Below are positions 47,345 through 55,775 of a stretch of DNA of 64,000 nt, piece after piece. Source of the stretch: Marivirga aurantiaca (GTDB lineage: Bacteria; Bacteroidota; Bacteroidia; Cytophagales; Cyclobacteriaceae). The stretch is taken from contig NZ_JAEQBW010000013.1 in assembly GCF_016679925.1 (NCBI RefSeq), positions 47,947 through 111,946 on the forward strand, written 5' to 3'. Every line of letters begins with the position of its first letter. Position 1 is the stretch's first letter. Under the pieces are notes generated by a model that saw nothing but the letters and a program-made list of their open reading frames with translations, did not search any database and had not been told where the DNA came from. The translations under genes and the position numbers were made by a program.

Positions 47345-48250
47345 TTAAAAATAACCTTGTTTTTTCCTGTCTTCCATGGCTGCTTCAGATCTTTTGTCAT
47401 CTGCCCGGTTTCCCCGTTCCGTCTGCCTGGCAGCGGCTACCTCCTCAATGATTTTGTCTAAATTATCGGCATCAGAATTAACCGCACCTGTGATGGTCAT
47501 ACAACCTAATGTCCTGTAACGAATCACCTGCTTTTCATACTTCTCTCCTTCCAATAATGTATTGTAAGGGGATTCCGCTATCAGCACACCATTTCTATTA
47601 ACTACATTTCTTTCATGAGAAAAATAAATGCTCGGTAAGTCAATTTTCTCTTTCTTAATGTACTGCCACACATCCATTTCAGTCCAGTTACTAATAGGGA
47701 AAATTCTGAAAGATTCTCCCGGAGCCTTTAACCCATTATATAAGTTCCAGAGCTCTGGCCTTTGATTTTTTGGATCCCACTGACCGAAATCATCACGGTG
47801 AGAGAAAAATCTTTCCTTAGCCCTAGCTTTTTCTTCATCTCTTCTACCACCACCAAAAGCTGCATCATATTGGCCTTCTTCCAGCTTCTCCAGTAAAGTG
47901 ATGGATTGTAAAGTATTTCTACTTGGATTTACTCCTTTTTCTTCCCTGGCTGTTCCTTTGTTAATAGAATCCTGCACTAAACCTACATCTAGCTTTACTC
48001 CATATTTTTTAGCCAGGTTATCCCTAAATTCAATGGCTTCCGGGAAGTTATGGCCTGTGTCAATGTGCAACAATGGAAATGGAATTTTAGCCGGCCAAAA
48101 AGCTTTTTGTGCCAAATGAACCATTGTAATTGAATCCTTTCCTCCGGAAAATAAGATGACCGGTTTCTCAAATTGTGCGGCCACTTCTCTAAAGATATAG
48201 ATAGCTTCTGATTCAAGTTGGTCCAGATGTGATAAATTATAAGATCCCAT
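47345..48250 (-). CDS. cysD: sulfate adenylyltransferase subunit 2
   Basis: 301 residues. PP-loop motif VILFSGGKDSITMVHLA, then LLHIDTGHNFPEAIEFRD, AAFGGGRRDEEKARAKERFF, FRIFPISNWTEMDVWQYI and the C-terminal KKQGYF. It is the ATP-sulfurylase catalytic subunit that works with CysN. One base after cysC. Confidence 0.97.
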   Translation of the reverse strand: MGSYNLSHLDQLESEAIYIFREVAAQFEKPVILFSGGKDSITMVHLAQKAFWPAKIPFPLLHIDTGHNFPEAIEFRDNLAKKYGVKLDVGLVQDSINKGTAREEKGVNPSRNTLQSITLLEKLEEGQYDAAFGGGRRDEEKARAKERFFSHRDDFGQWDPKNQRPELWNLYNGLKAPGESFRIFPISNWTEMDVWQYIKKEKIDLPSIYFSHERNVVNRNGVLIAESPYNTLLEGEKYEKQVIRYRTLGCMTITGAVNSDADNLDKIIEEVAAARQTERGNRADDKRSEAAMEDRKKQGYF

Positions 48251-48251
48251 A

Positions 48252-48842
48252 TTAATATTTAATTCTTTCTAATATTTGATGTACTAATTGTTGATGACTG
48301 CTTTTCAGTTCCTGATTGGCAGTATCAATTATAATTTCAGCTTGCTTAGGCTCCTCAAATGGAGCATTTACTCCTGTAAAATCCTTTATTTCTCCTCTTC
48401 TGGCCTTAGCATACAATCCTTTGACATCCCGTGCTTCGCATACCGCCAAAGGACAATCAATAAAAACTTCTACATAGGCTGGCCCAATAATTTCCCGAGC
48501 CATTTTTCTTACTTCCTCAGTTGGACTGATAAAAGAACAAATGGTCACTACTCCTGCATTCATAAATAACCTGGCAGTTTCAGCAGCTCTTCTAATATTC
48601 TCCTTTCTATCCTCAGGACTAAAAGTTAAATTATTGTTTATTCCTGTCCTAAGATTATCGCCATCCAATAGTTGGGTCAAATGTCCCATTTCGTGCAAAG
48701 TATTTTCCAACGCCCTTGCCAAAGTACTTTTACCAGAACCGGACAAGCCCACCATCCATATAACAATAGCTTTCTGTTGGAGTAGCTTTTCTTTGTCTTC
48801 TTTACTTAAAATAGAATCGAAAATAGGGTATATATTTTTCAA
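48252..48842 (-). CDS. cysC: adenylylsulfate (APS) kinase
   Basis: 196 residues from a TTG start; an in-frame stop lies three codons upstream and the N-terminus KNIYPIFDSILSKEDKEKLL fits relatives, so TTG is preferred over internal Mets. P-loop VGLSGSGKSTLARAL, LLDGDNLRTGINNNLTFS, DRKENIRRAAE, ICSFISPTEEVR and GLYAKARRGEIKDFTGV. It phosphorylates APS to PAPS, the sulfate donor for sulfotransferases and for reduction. First gene of the cysC-D-N run, with a strong promoter match just upstream. Confidence 0.94.
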   Translation of the reverse strand: MKNIYPIFDSILSKEDKEKLLQQKAIVIWMVGLSGSGKSTLARALENTLHEMGHLTQLLDGDNLRTGINNNLTFSPEDRKENIRRAAETARLFMNAGVVTICSFISPTEEVRKMAREIIGPAYVEVFIDCPLAVCEARDVKGLYAKARRGEIKDFTGVNAPFEEPKQAEIIIDTANQELKSSHQQLVHQILERIKY

Positions 48843-48858
48843 TGTTTTTTATTTCCTA

Positions 48859-48891
48859 CAAAGTTAATAGACTATTGCTATTAATATCAAA
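48859..48891 (-). promoter_or_regulatory. candidate Bacteroidota promoter for cysC-cysD-cysN
   Basis: On the minus strand TTTG (48888-48891), 21 bases, then TAACTTTG (48859-48866): exact matches to both halves of the Bacteroidota consensus, ending 16 bases before the TTG start of cysC. Confidence 0.6.
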
Positions 48892-49029
48892 TATTCTCGT
48901 GTAATTTTACCATTCACGATATAAGTATTGATTCAATACTTTTTAATTCAGCGTTTTAAGAGGGTGTCTTTATTAACGCTATTCAATTAAGTACGTTATT
49001 CAATTTTTCAATTAATTAAAGTTTAAAAA

Positions 49030-49797
49030 ATGAATCAAGAGCAACTGATAAAAGAATTAAAGATCATTTCATTTAATGCGGGAAAAGCCATTATGGAAAT
49101 ATATAATGATGCTGATCTGAGCAAAGTAGTTGATCATAAAGCTGATGACAGCCCTTTGACATTAGCCGATAAAGCAGCCGATAAAGTGATCATGAAAGGT
49201 TTGCAATCACTACCTGTCCAGTATCCAATCTTATCAGAAGAGGGAAAGCATCTGGACTATGTCGAAAGAAGAAAATGGGATACTTTCTGGTTAGTGGATC
49301 CATTGGATGGAACCAAAGAATTCATTAAAAGAAATGGTCAATTCACTGTAAATATTGCCTTGATAAAAGATGGATTTCCTTTATTGGGAATCATTTATGT
49401 CCCCGCCACCGGAGTTTATTACTACGGAAGTGAAAATGGTGCTTTTAAAGAAGAAGGTGCTCTAACCACCCGGTTAAAAGTAAATAATATAAGTACCAAC
49501 AGAGTAGCGGTAAGAAGCGCTTCTCATGCTTCTCCCGAGGAGGATGCATTGCTTTCAAAATATGATGTGAAAGACAGTATCTCAAAAGGAAGTTCCTTAA
49601 AATTTTGCATGGTAGCGGAAGGAAAAGCTGACATTTATTATCGCCATGGCCCTACAATGGAATGGGACACAGGGGCAGGACAAGCCATATTGGAAGCTGC
49701 CGGTGGCAAAGTATTTAAAGGTGACACTACAAAAGAACGATTTAATTATAATAAGGAAAATCTGCTAAATGGCAGCTTTTTGTGTTTGGGGTTTTAA
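49030..49797 (+). CDS. cysQ: 3'(2'),5'-bisphosphate nucleotidase
   Basis: 255 residues, inositol-monophosphatase superfamily. Metal-site motifs are LSEEGKHLDY, FWLVDPLDGTKEFIKRNGQF and TMEWDTGAGQAILEAAGG. CysQ removes 3'-phosphoadenosine phosphate (PAP) left when PAPS is used, so it fits beside the PAPS-making cysC-D-N genes, from which it diverges across 187 bases. It is cytoplasmic. Confidence 0.92.
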   Translation: MNQEQLIKELKIISFNAGKAIMEIYNDADLSKVVDHKADDSPLTLADKAADKVIMKGLQSLPVQYPILSEEGKHLDYVERRKWDTFWLVDPLDGTKEFIKRNGQFTVNIALIKDGFPLLGIIYVPATGVYYYGSENGAFKEEGALTTRLKVNNISTNRVAVRSASHASPEEDALLSKYDVKDSISKGSSLKFCMVAEGKADIYYRHGPTMEWDTGAGQAILEAAGGKVFKGDTTKERFNYNKENLLNGSFLCLGF

Positions 49798-49816
49798 AGT
49801 TGATGTTCTCAAAATG

Positions 49817-49845
49817 CTTTTCCAAAGTTTTGAACTTTGGAAAAG
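49817..49845. terminator. bidirectional hairpin between cysQ and wecA (CTTTTCCAAA repeat, copy b)
   Basis: Perfect 13-bp stem CTTTTCCAAAGTT / AACTTTGGAAAAG with a 3-base loop between two convergent genes. Its arms match those at 18961-18989, so it is also a member of a dispersed repeat family. T-runs are short. Confidence 0.6.
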
Positions 49846-49872
49846 TTTCAAAGCCTGCCACAACCTTTCCGC

Positions 49873-50955
49873 TTAATCTCTTCTAAAACGTTTGACGTCC
49901 CTTTTCTTTTTTGCAATGGCGGCTTTTACTATATTATCCAGGCTGATGCTTAAAATGACACAAATAAGCACTATGATGGGAACTAAAAGATTATCCCCTA
50001 AAAAATCCAATGCCAGGGCAACACCTATAATTACAATATTTGTAGCAATCATAATAAGCGTTGTTTGCGAATGACTATACCCCAGGCGCATCAGGAGATG
50101 ATGCAAATGTGTTTTGTCCGGTGAGAAAGGAGACCTCCTCTTCATAGCCCTGGAAATGAATACACGCAATGTATCAAAAAGAGGGATGATAATGATAGAT
50201 ATAGCTACACCTACAGAAGAGTTTAGTTTAAATGGAGCTGTATCGAGTAGGTAATGATTAAAATCAATGAACTTTATAGTAACTACGGCCAATACAAAGC
50301 CTATGAGAAGTGCACCTGTATCACCCATAAAAATGCGTGATGGCTCCCAATTGAAGTTTAAGAAAGCAATTAAAGCCCCTATAAAACCAAAACAAACCAT
50401 TGAAAAGTAGATTTGCCCCACCAGGAAGAAATAAATACCGAAAACGAAGAAAGCCACCACTCCAATACTGCTGGCCAGGCCATCCAGCCCATCAATGAGG
50501 TTAAAAGAGTTGGTAATTACTATAAAGGTAAAAACGGTGAGCACTACACTTACACCATAGGGAATTTCCTCAACGGAAAAGAAACCGTACAAGGACATCA
50601 GTCTAATATCCATTAGAAAGACTACCATGCAGGCACAAAGTAGTTGTGCTGCCAGTTTCACCATGGGCCTTACAGGCACCAGGTCATCTCTTAAACCAAC
50701 AACGAACATGATACCCATAGCGCCATAGAAAAACTTAAATCGCTGTAAACCTGGTAAAGGCATCCAAATTAATAAAGCGAGCATTACCCCAATAAAAATA
50801 GCAATCCCCCCCATACTTGGTGTATCTCCGGTATGGATTTTTCTTCCTCCCGGAATATCCATAATATTTCTCTTCCTGAAGAAACCAATAACTAATGGTG
50901 TCAACAAAAAGGTGAGAATAAACGAGGTAATAAGACTAGCTAGGGTTTGGGGCAT
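49873..50955 (-). CDS. wecA: WecA/TagO-type undecaprenyl-phosphate N-acetylaminosugar-1-phosphate transferase
   Basis: 360 residues with about eleven membrane helices. Family motifs are TPSMGGIAIFIG, NLIDGLDGLASSIG (Asp-rich cytoplasmic loop), FNWEPSRIFMGDTGALLIGF and KTHLHHLLMRLGYSHSQTTL (HxxH). It moves a sugar-1-phosphate, usually GlcNAc-1-P, from its UDP donor to undecaprenyl phosphate and so starts O-antigen or capsule units. It is the terminal gene, by direction, of the minus-strand glycan locus and is convergent with cysQ. The C-terminus is strongly basic (KKKRDVKRFRRD). Confidence 0.92.
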   Translation of the reverse strand: MPQTLASLITSFILTFLLTPLVIGFFRKRNIMDIPGGRKIHTGDTPSMGGIAIFIGVMLALLIWMPLPGLQRFKFFYGAMGIMFVVGLRDDLVPVRPMVKLAAQLLCACMVVFLMDIRLMSLYGFFSVEEIPYGVSVVLTVFTFIVITNSFNLIDGLDGLASSIGVVAFFVFGIYFFLVGQIYFSMVCFGFIGALIAFLNFNWEPSRIFMGDTGALLIGFVLAVVTIKFIDFNHYLLDTAPFKLNSSVGVAISIIIIPLFDTLRVFISRAMKRRSPFSPDKTHLHHLLMRLGYSHSQTTLIMIATNIVIIGVALALDFLGDNLLVPIIVLICVILSISLDNIVKAAIAKKKRDVKRFRRD

Positions 50956-51145
50956 GTTTAAAATTTGATAAATCTACAACTTTAGCTTTCTCCCAGTCAA
51001 TCTGAGAGTCTGCTGTTAACAGATCAACAAATTTAAAGTCTTTTATCAATTTATCTAATTTTTTGTGAGGGGGTTTTACTGAAATGGTTTTAGTTGTATA
51101 TTAATTATTTAGGGTTAGTCAAAATTGATAATAACTTACAGTCAA

Positions 51146-52420
51146 TTAAGATAGCTTCTTGATACTATTGTTATTCACTATTTTTCTTTTATTATAATTA
51201 TGTAATACATTAAAAAATAATGCAAAAAACACTATGCCTTTTTGCAAAAGCAGTACAGATTCAACCATAAAGAATAAAGAAATACTAATGGTTAAAACAA
51301 ATAAATGAAAATTTTTGAATTTATTTGCTTGATGTAAAGAATATACCAAATAGACTATCAATAATAGTACAGGTATAACACCTATTTTAACCCAGTATTC
51401 AAGAAATTGATTATGCGAATTAAATTTTCTTTCAGCTGCATATGTAAGACTCCTTTTTTCATATTCTTCAACTAAATGTTTATTTGAATCTCCCGTACCG
51501 TACCCTATAAATGGCTTTTGTTTTATTAAAGATATTGTTGAAGATAATCTAGATAATCTACTTTGTCCTGACTTATATCTATCAGATTGATTTATTTCAT
51601 GTTCAATTACCCAATTGAATCTGTTTTTTATATTTGGGACATAGTTATACAGAAAAATAGGAAAGGTTATAAAAATGATAAGAAATCCGATGAATAATTT
51701 GGGAGATAATTTTCTTGTAATTGAAACCCAAAAAAAAGTAAGAAATCCGATTACTAATATTGAAATCAAATTAATCTTAGAAGATGTCATTATTAAGCCA
51801 ATTAACAAAGGAATGATCAAAAAAATATAAGTTAAAGTTTTAATAGAAAATATTCTTTTAATCTTACTAAACAGAAAAGATATCGCAAAAACAGTATACA
51901 GTGCATAATAACTAGGGTGAAATCTAAAAAAGTCAATAAAATTATTATAAGTATTATAATACCTAAATAATGCATAGAAAGGTCTATTGGTATTTATTGC
52001 ATTACTAAAAAATCTATAATTTATTGAAATAATTGCAACTATTAAAACAGAAACACAAAATAAATACATTGAAGTATTAAGTATTTTCTTAGAGAAATTT
52101 AGATTAACTAGGAGAAGTGGAATTATGATAAAACTTGAGGACCTTACTAATAAATCCAACGCAATTTCTTTGTTTTCACTTATTAAATATCCATGAATCA
52201 AAAACAAATAAGTAATAAAAAAAAACAATGTGGAGGGGTTTTTAAATCGATCTAAGTGATAATTATGTGGGTTTTTTAAAAAGTTTATAATAATTATCAA
52301 TAGAGATAATATTAAGAATGTATTGTTAACTAGAATTGATAATGGGAGAGAAAAAAAAAGTAAGTAAATACTAATTTTTTTTAAATCCTGAATTAATAGA
52401 TTAGAACTAAATGTTAGCAT
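51146..52420 (-). CDS. O-antigen ligase/polymerase family protein (Wzy_C), intact copy
   Basis: 424 residues with about ten to twelve membrane helices and a large periplasmic loop near residues 265-345, where the Wzy_C signature lies (SRLSRLSSTISLIKQKPFIG, YGTGDSN, FNSHNQFLEYWVKIGVIPVL with the conserved His). Such proteins either polymerise O-units (Wzy) or join the glycan to lipid A-core (WaaL). A second family member at 56784-57998 means one of each may be present. A decayed homologue of the C-terminal half lies at 54509-54985. Confidence 0.85.
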   Translation of the reverse strand: MLTFSSNLLIQDLKKISIYLLFFSLPLSILVNNTFLILSLLIIIINFLKNPHNYHLDRFKNPSTLFFFITYLFLIHGYLISENKEIALDLLVRSSSFIIIPLLLVNLNFSKKILNTSMYLFCVSVLIVAIISINYRFFSNAINTNRPFYALFRYYNTYNNFIDFFRFHPSYYALYTVFAISFLFSKIKRIFSIKTLTYIFLIIPLLIGLIMTSSKINLISILVIGFLTFFWVSITRKLSPKLFIGFLIIFITFPIFLYNYVPNIKNRFNWVIEHEINQSDRYKSGQSRLSRLSSTISLIKQKPFIGYGTGDSNKHLVEEYEKRSLTYAAERKFNSHNQFLEYWVKIGVIPVLLLIVYLVYSLHQANKFKNFHLFVLTISISLFFMVESVLLLQKGIVFFALFFNVLHNYNKRKIVNNNSIKKLS

Positions 52421-52436
52421 TATTACCAGTAAAACT

Positions 52437-52800
52437 ATATTTGATTATGTCGAAAAAGAATAATGGCATACCTATTATTCTTTTTCAATATTTTTTTTGT
52501 TCAATAATAAGTCTTGCAAAACCATTCAATCCCTATTTTCTGAATAAATTTTGACTCCCTCGGTTTTTCTTCTACAAGATATCTGAGTATCACATAAATG
52601 TTATCCCATTTGCTCTTATTTCTATAAATCCACTCTTTTTGTAATGGGATTGTTCCCAGGCCGAACCAAACAATATTTACTCCTGAAGTATTTATTAATT
52701 CGTAATTACATCTCATCTTCAGATCAGTTATTTAAATCTTCAACCCCATTTAACTGCCCAACAATTTTGAGCTTTAAACACTTTGAATCTGTGATTGACA
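52437..52800 (-). pseudogene. decayed WecG/TagA glycosyltransferase remnant
   Basis: Pieces of the protein encoded intact at 55006-55755 can be read in shifting frames on the minus strand. First LKIVGQLNGVEDL (52740-52790 region), then IVWFGLGTIPLQKEWIYRNK with an extra residue, then YLVEEKPRESKFIQKIGIEW, where the segment QSVGDIF is missing, and after stop and frame changes KRIIGMPLFFFDIIKY just before the ligase start. Only the middle (52501-52716) is an open frame with an ATG. The N-terminal ~110 residues are gone, so it cannot make a working enzyme. Confidence 0.85.
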
Positions 52801-52893
52801 ATTTTAGTTAAATATATTATAAAAATATAACCAATTGACTTTTAAGTTTTCTAAAATGTGTAAGATTTAACAAAGATGGATAATCGATACATT

Positions 52894-53487
52894 TTATTGC
52901 TTAATTATTTTTATAGGGTTACCTCCTGCTATGATCATGGGAGGAATATCCTTATGAACAACACTATTGGCTGTTATTATACTACCTTCCCCAATGGTGA
53001 CACCTGGCAGAACAATTACTCCGGTAGCTAACCAAACATTATCTTCGATTGTCACCTCTTTACTTCCACCTATCGTATTAATTCTATTTGCCACATTTGG
53101 AAACGAGATGTCATGACCATTCCCATCCATGATTTGACAATTTGCAGCAATTAAACAATTTTTTCCAATACTAACTTTTTTATAAGAATGGATACAGCTT
53201 CCATGAAAACGAGTATTATCTCCAATTTCAATAACTGAATCGGGTCTATCAGCAATAAGTTTGCAAGAATTAAACATGTTCACATGGTAACCTTTATTCT
53301 GAGAATTGATTACTACATTATTCCCTATAGTCAAAGTTGCCTTTCTATGAATATCTATTAACGGTTTCTTTTTAAAGACAACCTTCCTACCCAACTTAAT
53401 ATTAGGCCCTTTAAAATAATAATAGAGTAATTTACTATAAAGAAAATTAAAAACTTTTCTTGGAGTGATCCTCATTATTCTTACCAC
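52894..53487 (-). CDS. left-handed beta-helix (hexapeptide) acyltransferase
   Basis: 197 residues (the Met at residue 5 is an alternative start). Hexapeptide-repeat turns run through the protein: IGNNVVINSQ, IEIGDNTRFHGSCI, VSIGKNCLIAANCQIMDGNG, VTIEDNVWLATGVIVLPGVT and IGEGSIITANSVVHKDIPP, ending IIAGGNPIKIIKQ, which is typical of O-acetyltransferases. It forms a trimer and probably acetylates a sugar of the surface glycan. It lies between the IS remnant and the wecG remnant. Confidence 0.88.
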   Translation of the reverse strand: MVRIMRITPRKVFNFLYSKLLYYYFKGPNIKLGRKVVFKKKPLIDIHRKATLTIGNNVVINSQNKGYHVNMFNSCKLIADRPDSVIEIGDNTRFHGSCIHSYKKVSIGKNCLIAANCQIMDGNGHDISFPNVANRINTIGGSKEVTIEDNVWLATGVIVLPGVTIGEGSIITANSVVHKDIPPMIIAGGNPIKIIKQ

Positions 53488-53590
53488 TTTAAATTAATTA
53501 TTCACAAAACTAACGCAAAAACGCTGACATTATAGATCTTCAATAAGTTTTTTATTTCTTATAAATTATTTTGTTTCTTCATATGTATTG

Positions 53591-53602
53591 CCCGTTGTGC
53601 TA
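53591..53602 (+). repeat. left terminal inverted repeat of the IS982-family remnant
   Basis: CCCGTTGTGCTA, the reverse complement of 54432-54443. Beyond these 12 bases the arms no longer match. Confidence 0.8.
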
Positions 53603-53685
53603 TTTCGAAATAGCTAAAAATAATATGTGTATCAGCCTGATATTTAGTAAATTAGAGTTGCAAATTAACAAATAGTTCTGAATAT

Positions 53686-54430
53686 ATGTCATTGGACAGT
53701 GAGAATTGGCTCTTTAATAAAATTAAATCCGATTATGGCGGTTCTTTTGCCCACTTGATTGATAGGTCAAGATTCAATCGAAGGAAAAGGAGTCTTTTCC
53801 ATATTTTGGAGTTGGTAAGGAAAAAACTTGCTGAAAAATTTTTAGATTTTGAGGACTATTTCATCATTGATTCAATGCCTTTGGAAGTATGCAAAAACGC
53901 AAGGGAAAGAAGATCAAAAATATGTAGAGAAGCTTTTGAAACCTCACCGGAAAAAGGCTACTGTGCTTCCCAGAACATGTATTTTTATGGCTATAAACTT
54001 CAGGGAGTATGCTCGGGAGTCTTTCAGTCTATTGAGCTTACAAAAGCAAATGTGCATGATGCCACTTTCCTTTCGCAGATGAAAACACAACTATCTGACT
54101 GTGTATTAATTGGAGATAAAGGTTACCTCTCCTCATCACAACAATTGGACTTGTTTCACAGTACCAATATCAAACTCGAAACACCAATGCGGTCAAATCA
54201 AAAAAAACTATGTCAAACAAAATTGGATATTTAGGAAAACAAGAAAAAGACTGGAAACCTTATTCTCACAACTTTGTGACCAGTTCATGATTCGCAGAAA
54301 CTATGCTAAAACTTTCGCTGGGTTCAAAACTAGAATATTGGCAAAAATTACCGCATTAACTTTGGTCCAGTTCATTAATAAATTTGATTTTAACCGACCT
54401 ATCAATAACTTAAAAGTTGCAATTACTTAA
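53686..54430 (+). pseudogene. IS982-family transposase, 5'-truncated and frameshifted
   Basis: The first frame (53686-54234) reads LIDRSRFNRRKRSL, FIIDSMPLEVCKNARERRSK, FYGYKLQGVCSG and VLIGDKGYLSSSQQLDLF, with DDE residues in IIDSMP and IGDKGY. At a run of eight A (54200-54207) the reading must shift by one base to continue with NYVKQNWIFRKTRKRLETLF and SQLCDQFMIRRNYAKTFAGF up to 54430. About 70-80 N-terminal residues are missing, and an in-frame stop lies 11 codons before the ATG. The ORF runs opposite to the neighbouring genes. Confidence 0.88.
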
Positions 54431-54431
54431 T

Positions 54432-54443
54432 TAGCACAACGGG
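54432..54443 (-). repeat. right terminal inverted repeat of the IS982-family remnant
   Basis: TAGCACAACGGG, facing the left repeat; the transposase frame ends 2 bases before it. Confidence 0.8.
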
Positions 54444-54508
54444 TATTATATTTTTTTGATTTCAAAAGCCAATGCTAATTCTAAAATCCAAATTAAATCT
54501 GGGATATC

Positions 54509-54985
54509 TTACAGCAACTTTAAAATAGCGAAGAATAAAACACCTCCCTTGTTAACTAAAAGGATTCAACCATGAAAAATAGTGAAATTGTGATTACAAG
54601 ATAAATATTCTTCTTTATGGCAATGAAAACAGAATACACTAAATTGATAAGGGGAAAATGATTGAAAATACACAACATCAGCCAATGCTTTAAATATTGA
54701 ATATGAGAAGTATAAGATTGCCAGCAGCATAAGTTGGTTCTCTTTTCTGATATTTTTCTATTAACTACTTTTTTAAATAACCAGTTCCATACCCAAAATT
54801 GGTTATTCACTAATTAATGTCAACGCAGAAGAAAAGTAAGATATTCAGCTTTGATCAGTTTTCGATCGTTCTGAGTGATTTAATCCGTGTTCGACATCCA
54901 TTCAAATCTATTTGGAACATAAGGATATATAAACAAATTGATATTTTCAAGAGGAATAATAAAGCTTAATATTTTTAAATTTTTA
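54509..54985 (-). pseudogene. decayed O-antigen ligase (Wzy_C) remnant, C-terminal half
   Basis: Translating the minus strand and allowing frame changes gives a stepwise match to residues ~245-405 of the intact ligase at 51146-52420: FIYPYVPNRFEWM, VEHGLNHSERSKTDQS, FGYGTGYLKK then LIEKYQKREPTYAAG, SYTSHIQYLKHW, LVYSVFIAIKK, VITISLFFMVES and LLVNKGGVLFFAI, ending at a stop at 54509-54511. At least four frame shifts or stops break it, and the N-terminal half is absent. It follows the intact wecG gene, just as the intact ligase follows the broken wecG. Confidence 0.85.
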
Positions 54986-55005
54986 TTAATGTATCCTGGC
55001 TCAAC

Positions 55006-55755
55006 CTATTGATTTTTTGACATCAATTTGAATCTAAAAATATTGAAAAGAAATAAAGGTATCCCAATTATTGTCCTTTTCCAGTATTTATGAGGTTCAT
55101 TTATTAATCTTACAAACCATTCTAAACCGATTTTTTGAATGAACTTAGATCCTCGAGGCTTTTCTTCTGCTAAAAATCTAAATATGTCACCAACTGATTG
55201 AATCACACTTATATCTTTCAAATTATGGCGATTTTCATAAATCCATTCTTCTTGAAGAGGTGTGCCTAGCCCCACCCAAACTATATCTGCTTGAGAATTA
55301 CTTATCATATCACATATAGCCTCATTTGAATTAGTTCTCAAATTATCGAAGCCATTTAATTGCCCAACAATTTTGAGATTAGGGTAATTTATTGAAAGTT
55401 TCTCTTTCGCATTCTTTTGAACCTCAGTAGTTGACCCAATAAAAAATAAACTCCAACCATTTGATTCGCATTCTTTTAAAAAATTATTAGCATGATCCGT
55501 CCAATTAAATCTTTCAAATCTATTTTCTTTTTTTTGTAAAATATCTGAAGCTATTTTAACGCCTATTCCATCAGGGTGGACAATCTCAAAAGCATTGATT
55601 TTATTCTGAAATTCACTATTTTTTATGCACAGATTTACAGTTTTAGTATTAGCATATATAATTCTAATTGGTCGTTTATCAGTAATCGAAGCCTTTATTG
55701 CATTTAATATATCAGAATAGTTGACTTTCGAGAATTTACAATTCATTAAATTCAT
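55006..55755 (-). CDS. WecG/TagA/CpsF-family glycosyltransferase (GT26), intact copy
   Basis: 249 residues. Family hallmarks are AFEIVHPDGIGVKIASDI (catalytic Asp in PDG), LFFIGSTTEVQKNAKEKL, IVWVGLGTPLQEEWIYEN (G-x-P-x-QE motif) and SVGDIFRFLAEEKPRGSKF, with the C-terminal membrane-touching tail EWFVRLINEPHKYWKRTIIG. It adds the second sugar (ManNAc or ManNAcA) to undecaprenyl-PP-GlcNAc made by a WecA-type enzyme, so it acts right after the wecA product here. Twenty bases after the GT4 gene. Confidence 0.88.
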   Translation of the reverse strand: MNLMNCKFSKVNYSDILNAIKASITDKRPIRIIYANTKTVNLCIKNSEFQNKINAFEIVHPDGIGVKIASDILQKKENRFERFNWTDHANNFLKECESNGWSLFFIGSTTEVQKNAKEKLSINYPNLKIVGQLNGFDNLRTNSNEAICDMISNSQADIVWVGLGTPLQEEWIYENRHNLKDISVIQSVGDIFRFLAEEKPRGSKFIQKIGLEWFVRLINEPHKYWKRTIIGIPLFLFNIFRFKLMSKNQ

Positions 55756-55775
55756 ATAATAATATTATTTTAAAC

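Larger units (their letters stand above)
53590..54444. mobile_element. IS982-family insertion sequence remnant
   Basis: Bounded by inverted repeats: CCCGTTGTGCTA at 53591-53602 and its reverse complement at 54432-54443, which continues inward as AATTAAGT on the right arm only. About 855 bases, shorter than the ~1 kb of complete members. The transposase gene inside has lost its 5' part and carries a frameshift. A 3-bp direct repeat ATT flanks both ends but is too short to be sure. It lies within a region of gene decay. Confidence 0.85.

Noticed and set aside
52501..52716. A 71-codon minus-strand open frame that could be taken for a small gene
   Set aside because: It is the middle of a broken wecG copy; homologous sequence continues on both sides in other frames and past stops.
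53587..54447. ATT direct repeats flanking the IS982-family remnant as a certain target duplication
   Set aside because: Three bases in AT-rich DNA can match by chance.
54556..54810. An 84-codon minus-strand open frame with a hydrophobic end
   Set aside because: Its pieces match the ligase only after frame changes, so it is part of the ligase remnant and not an independent gene.
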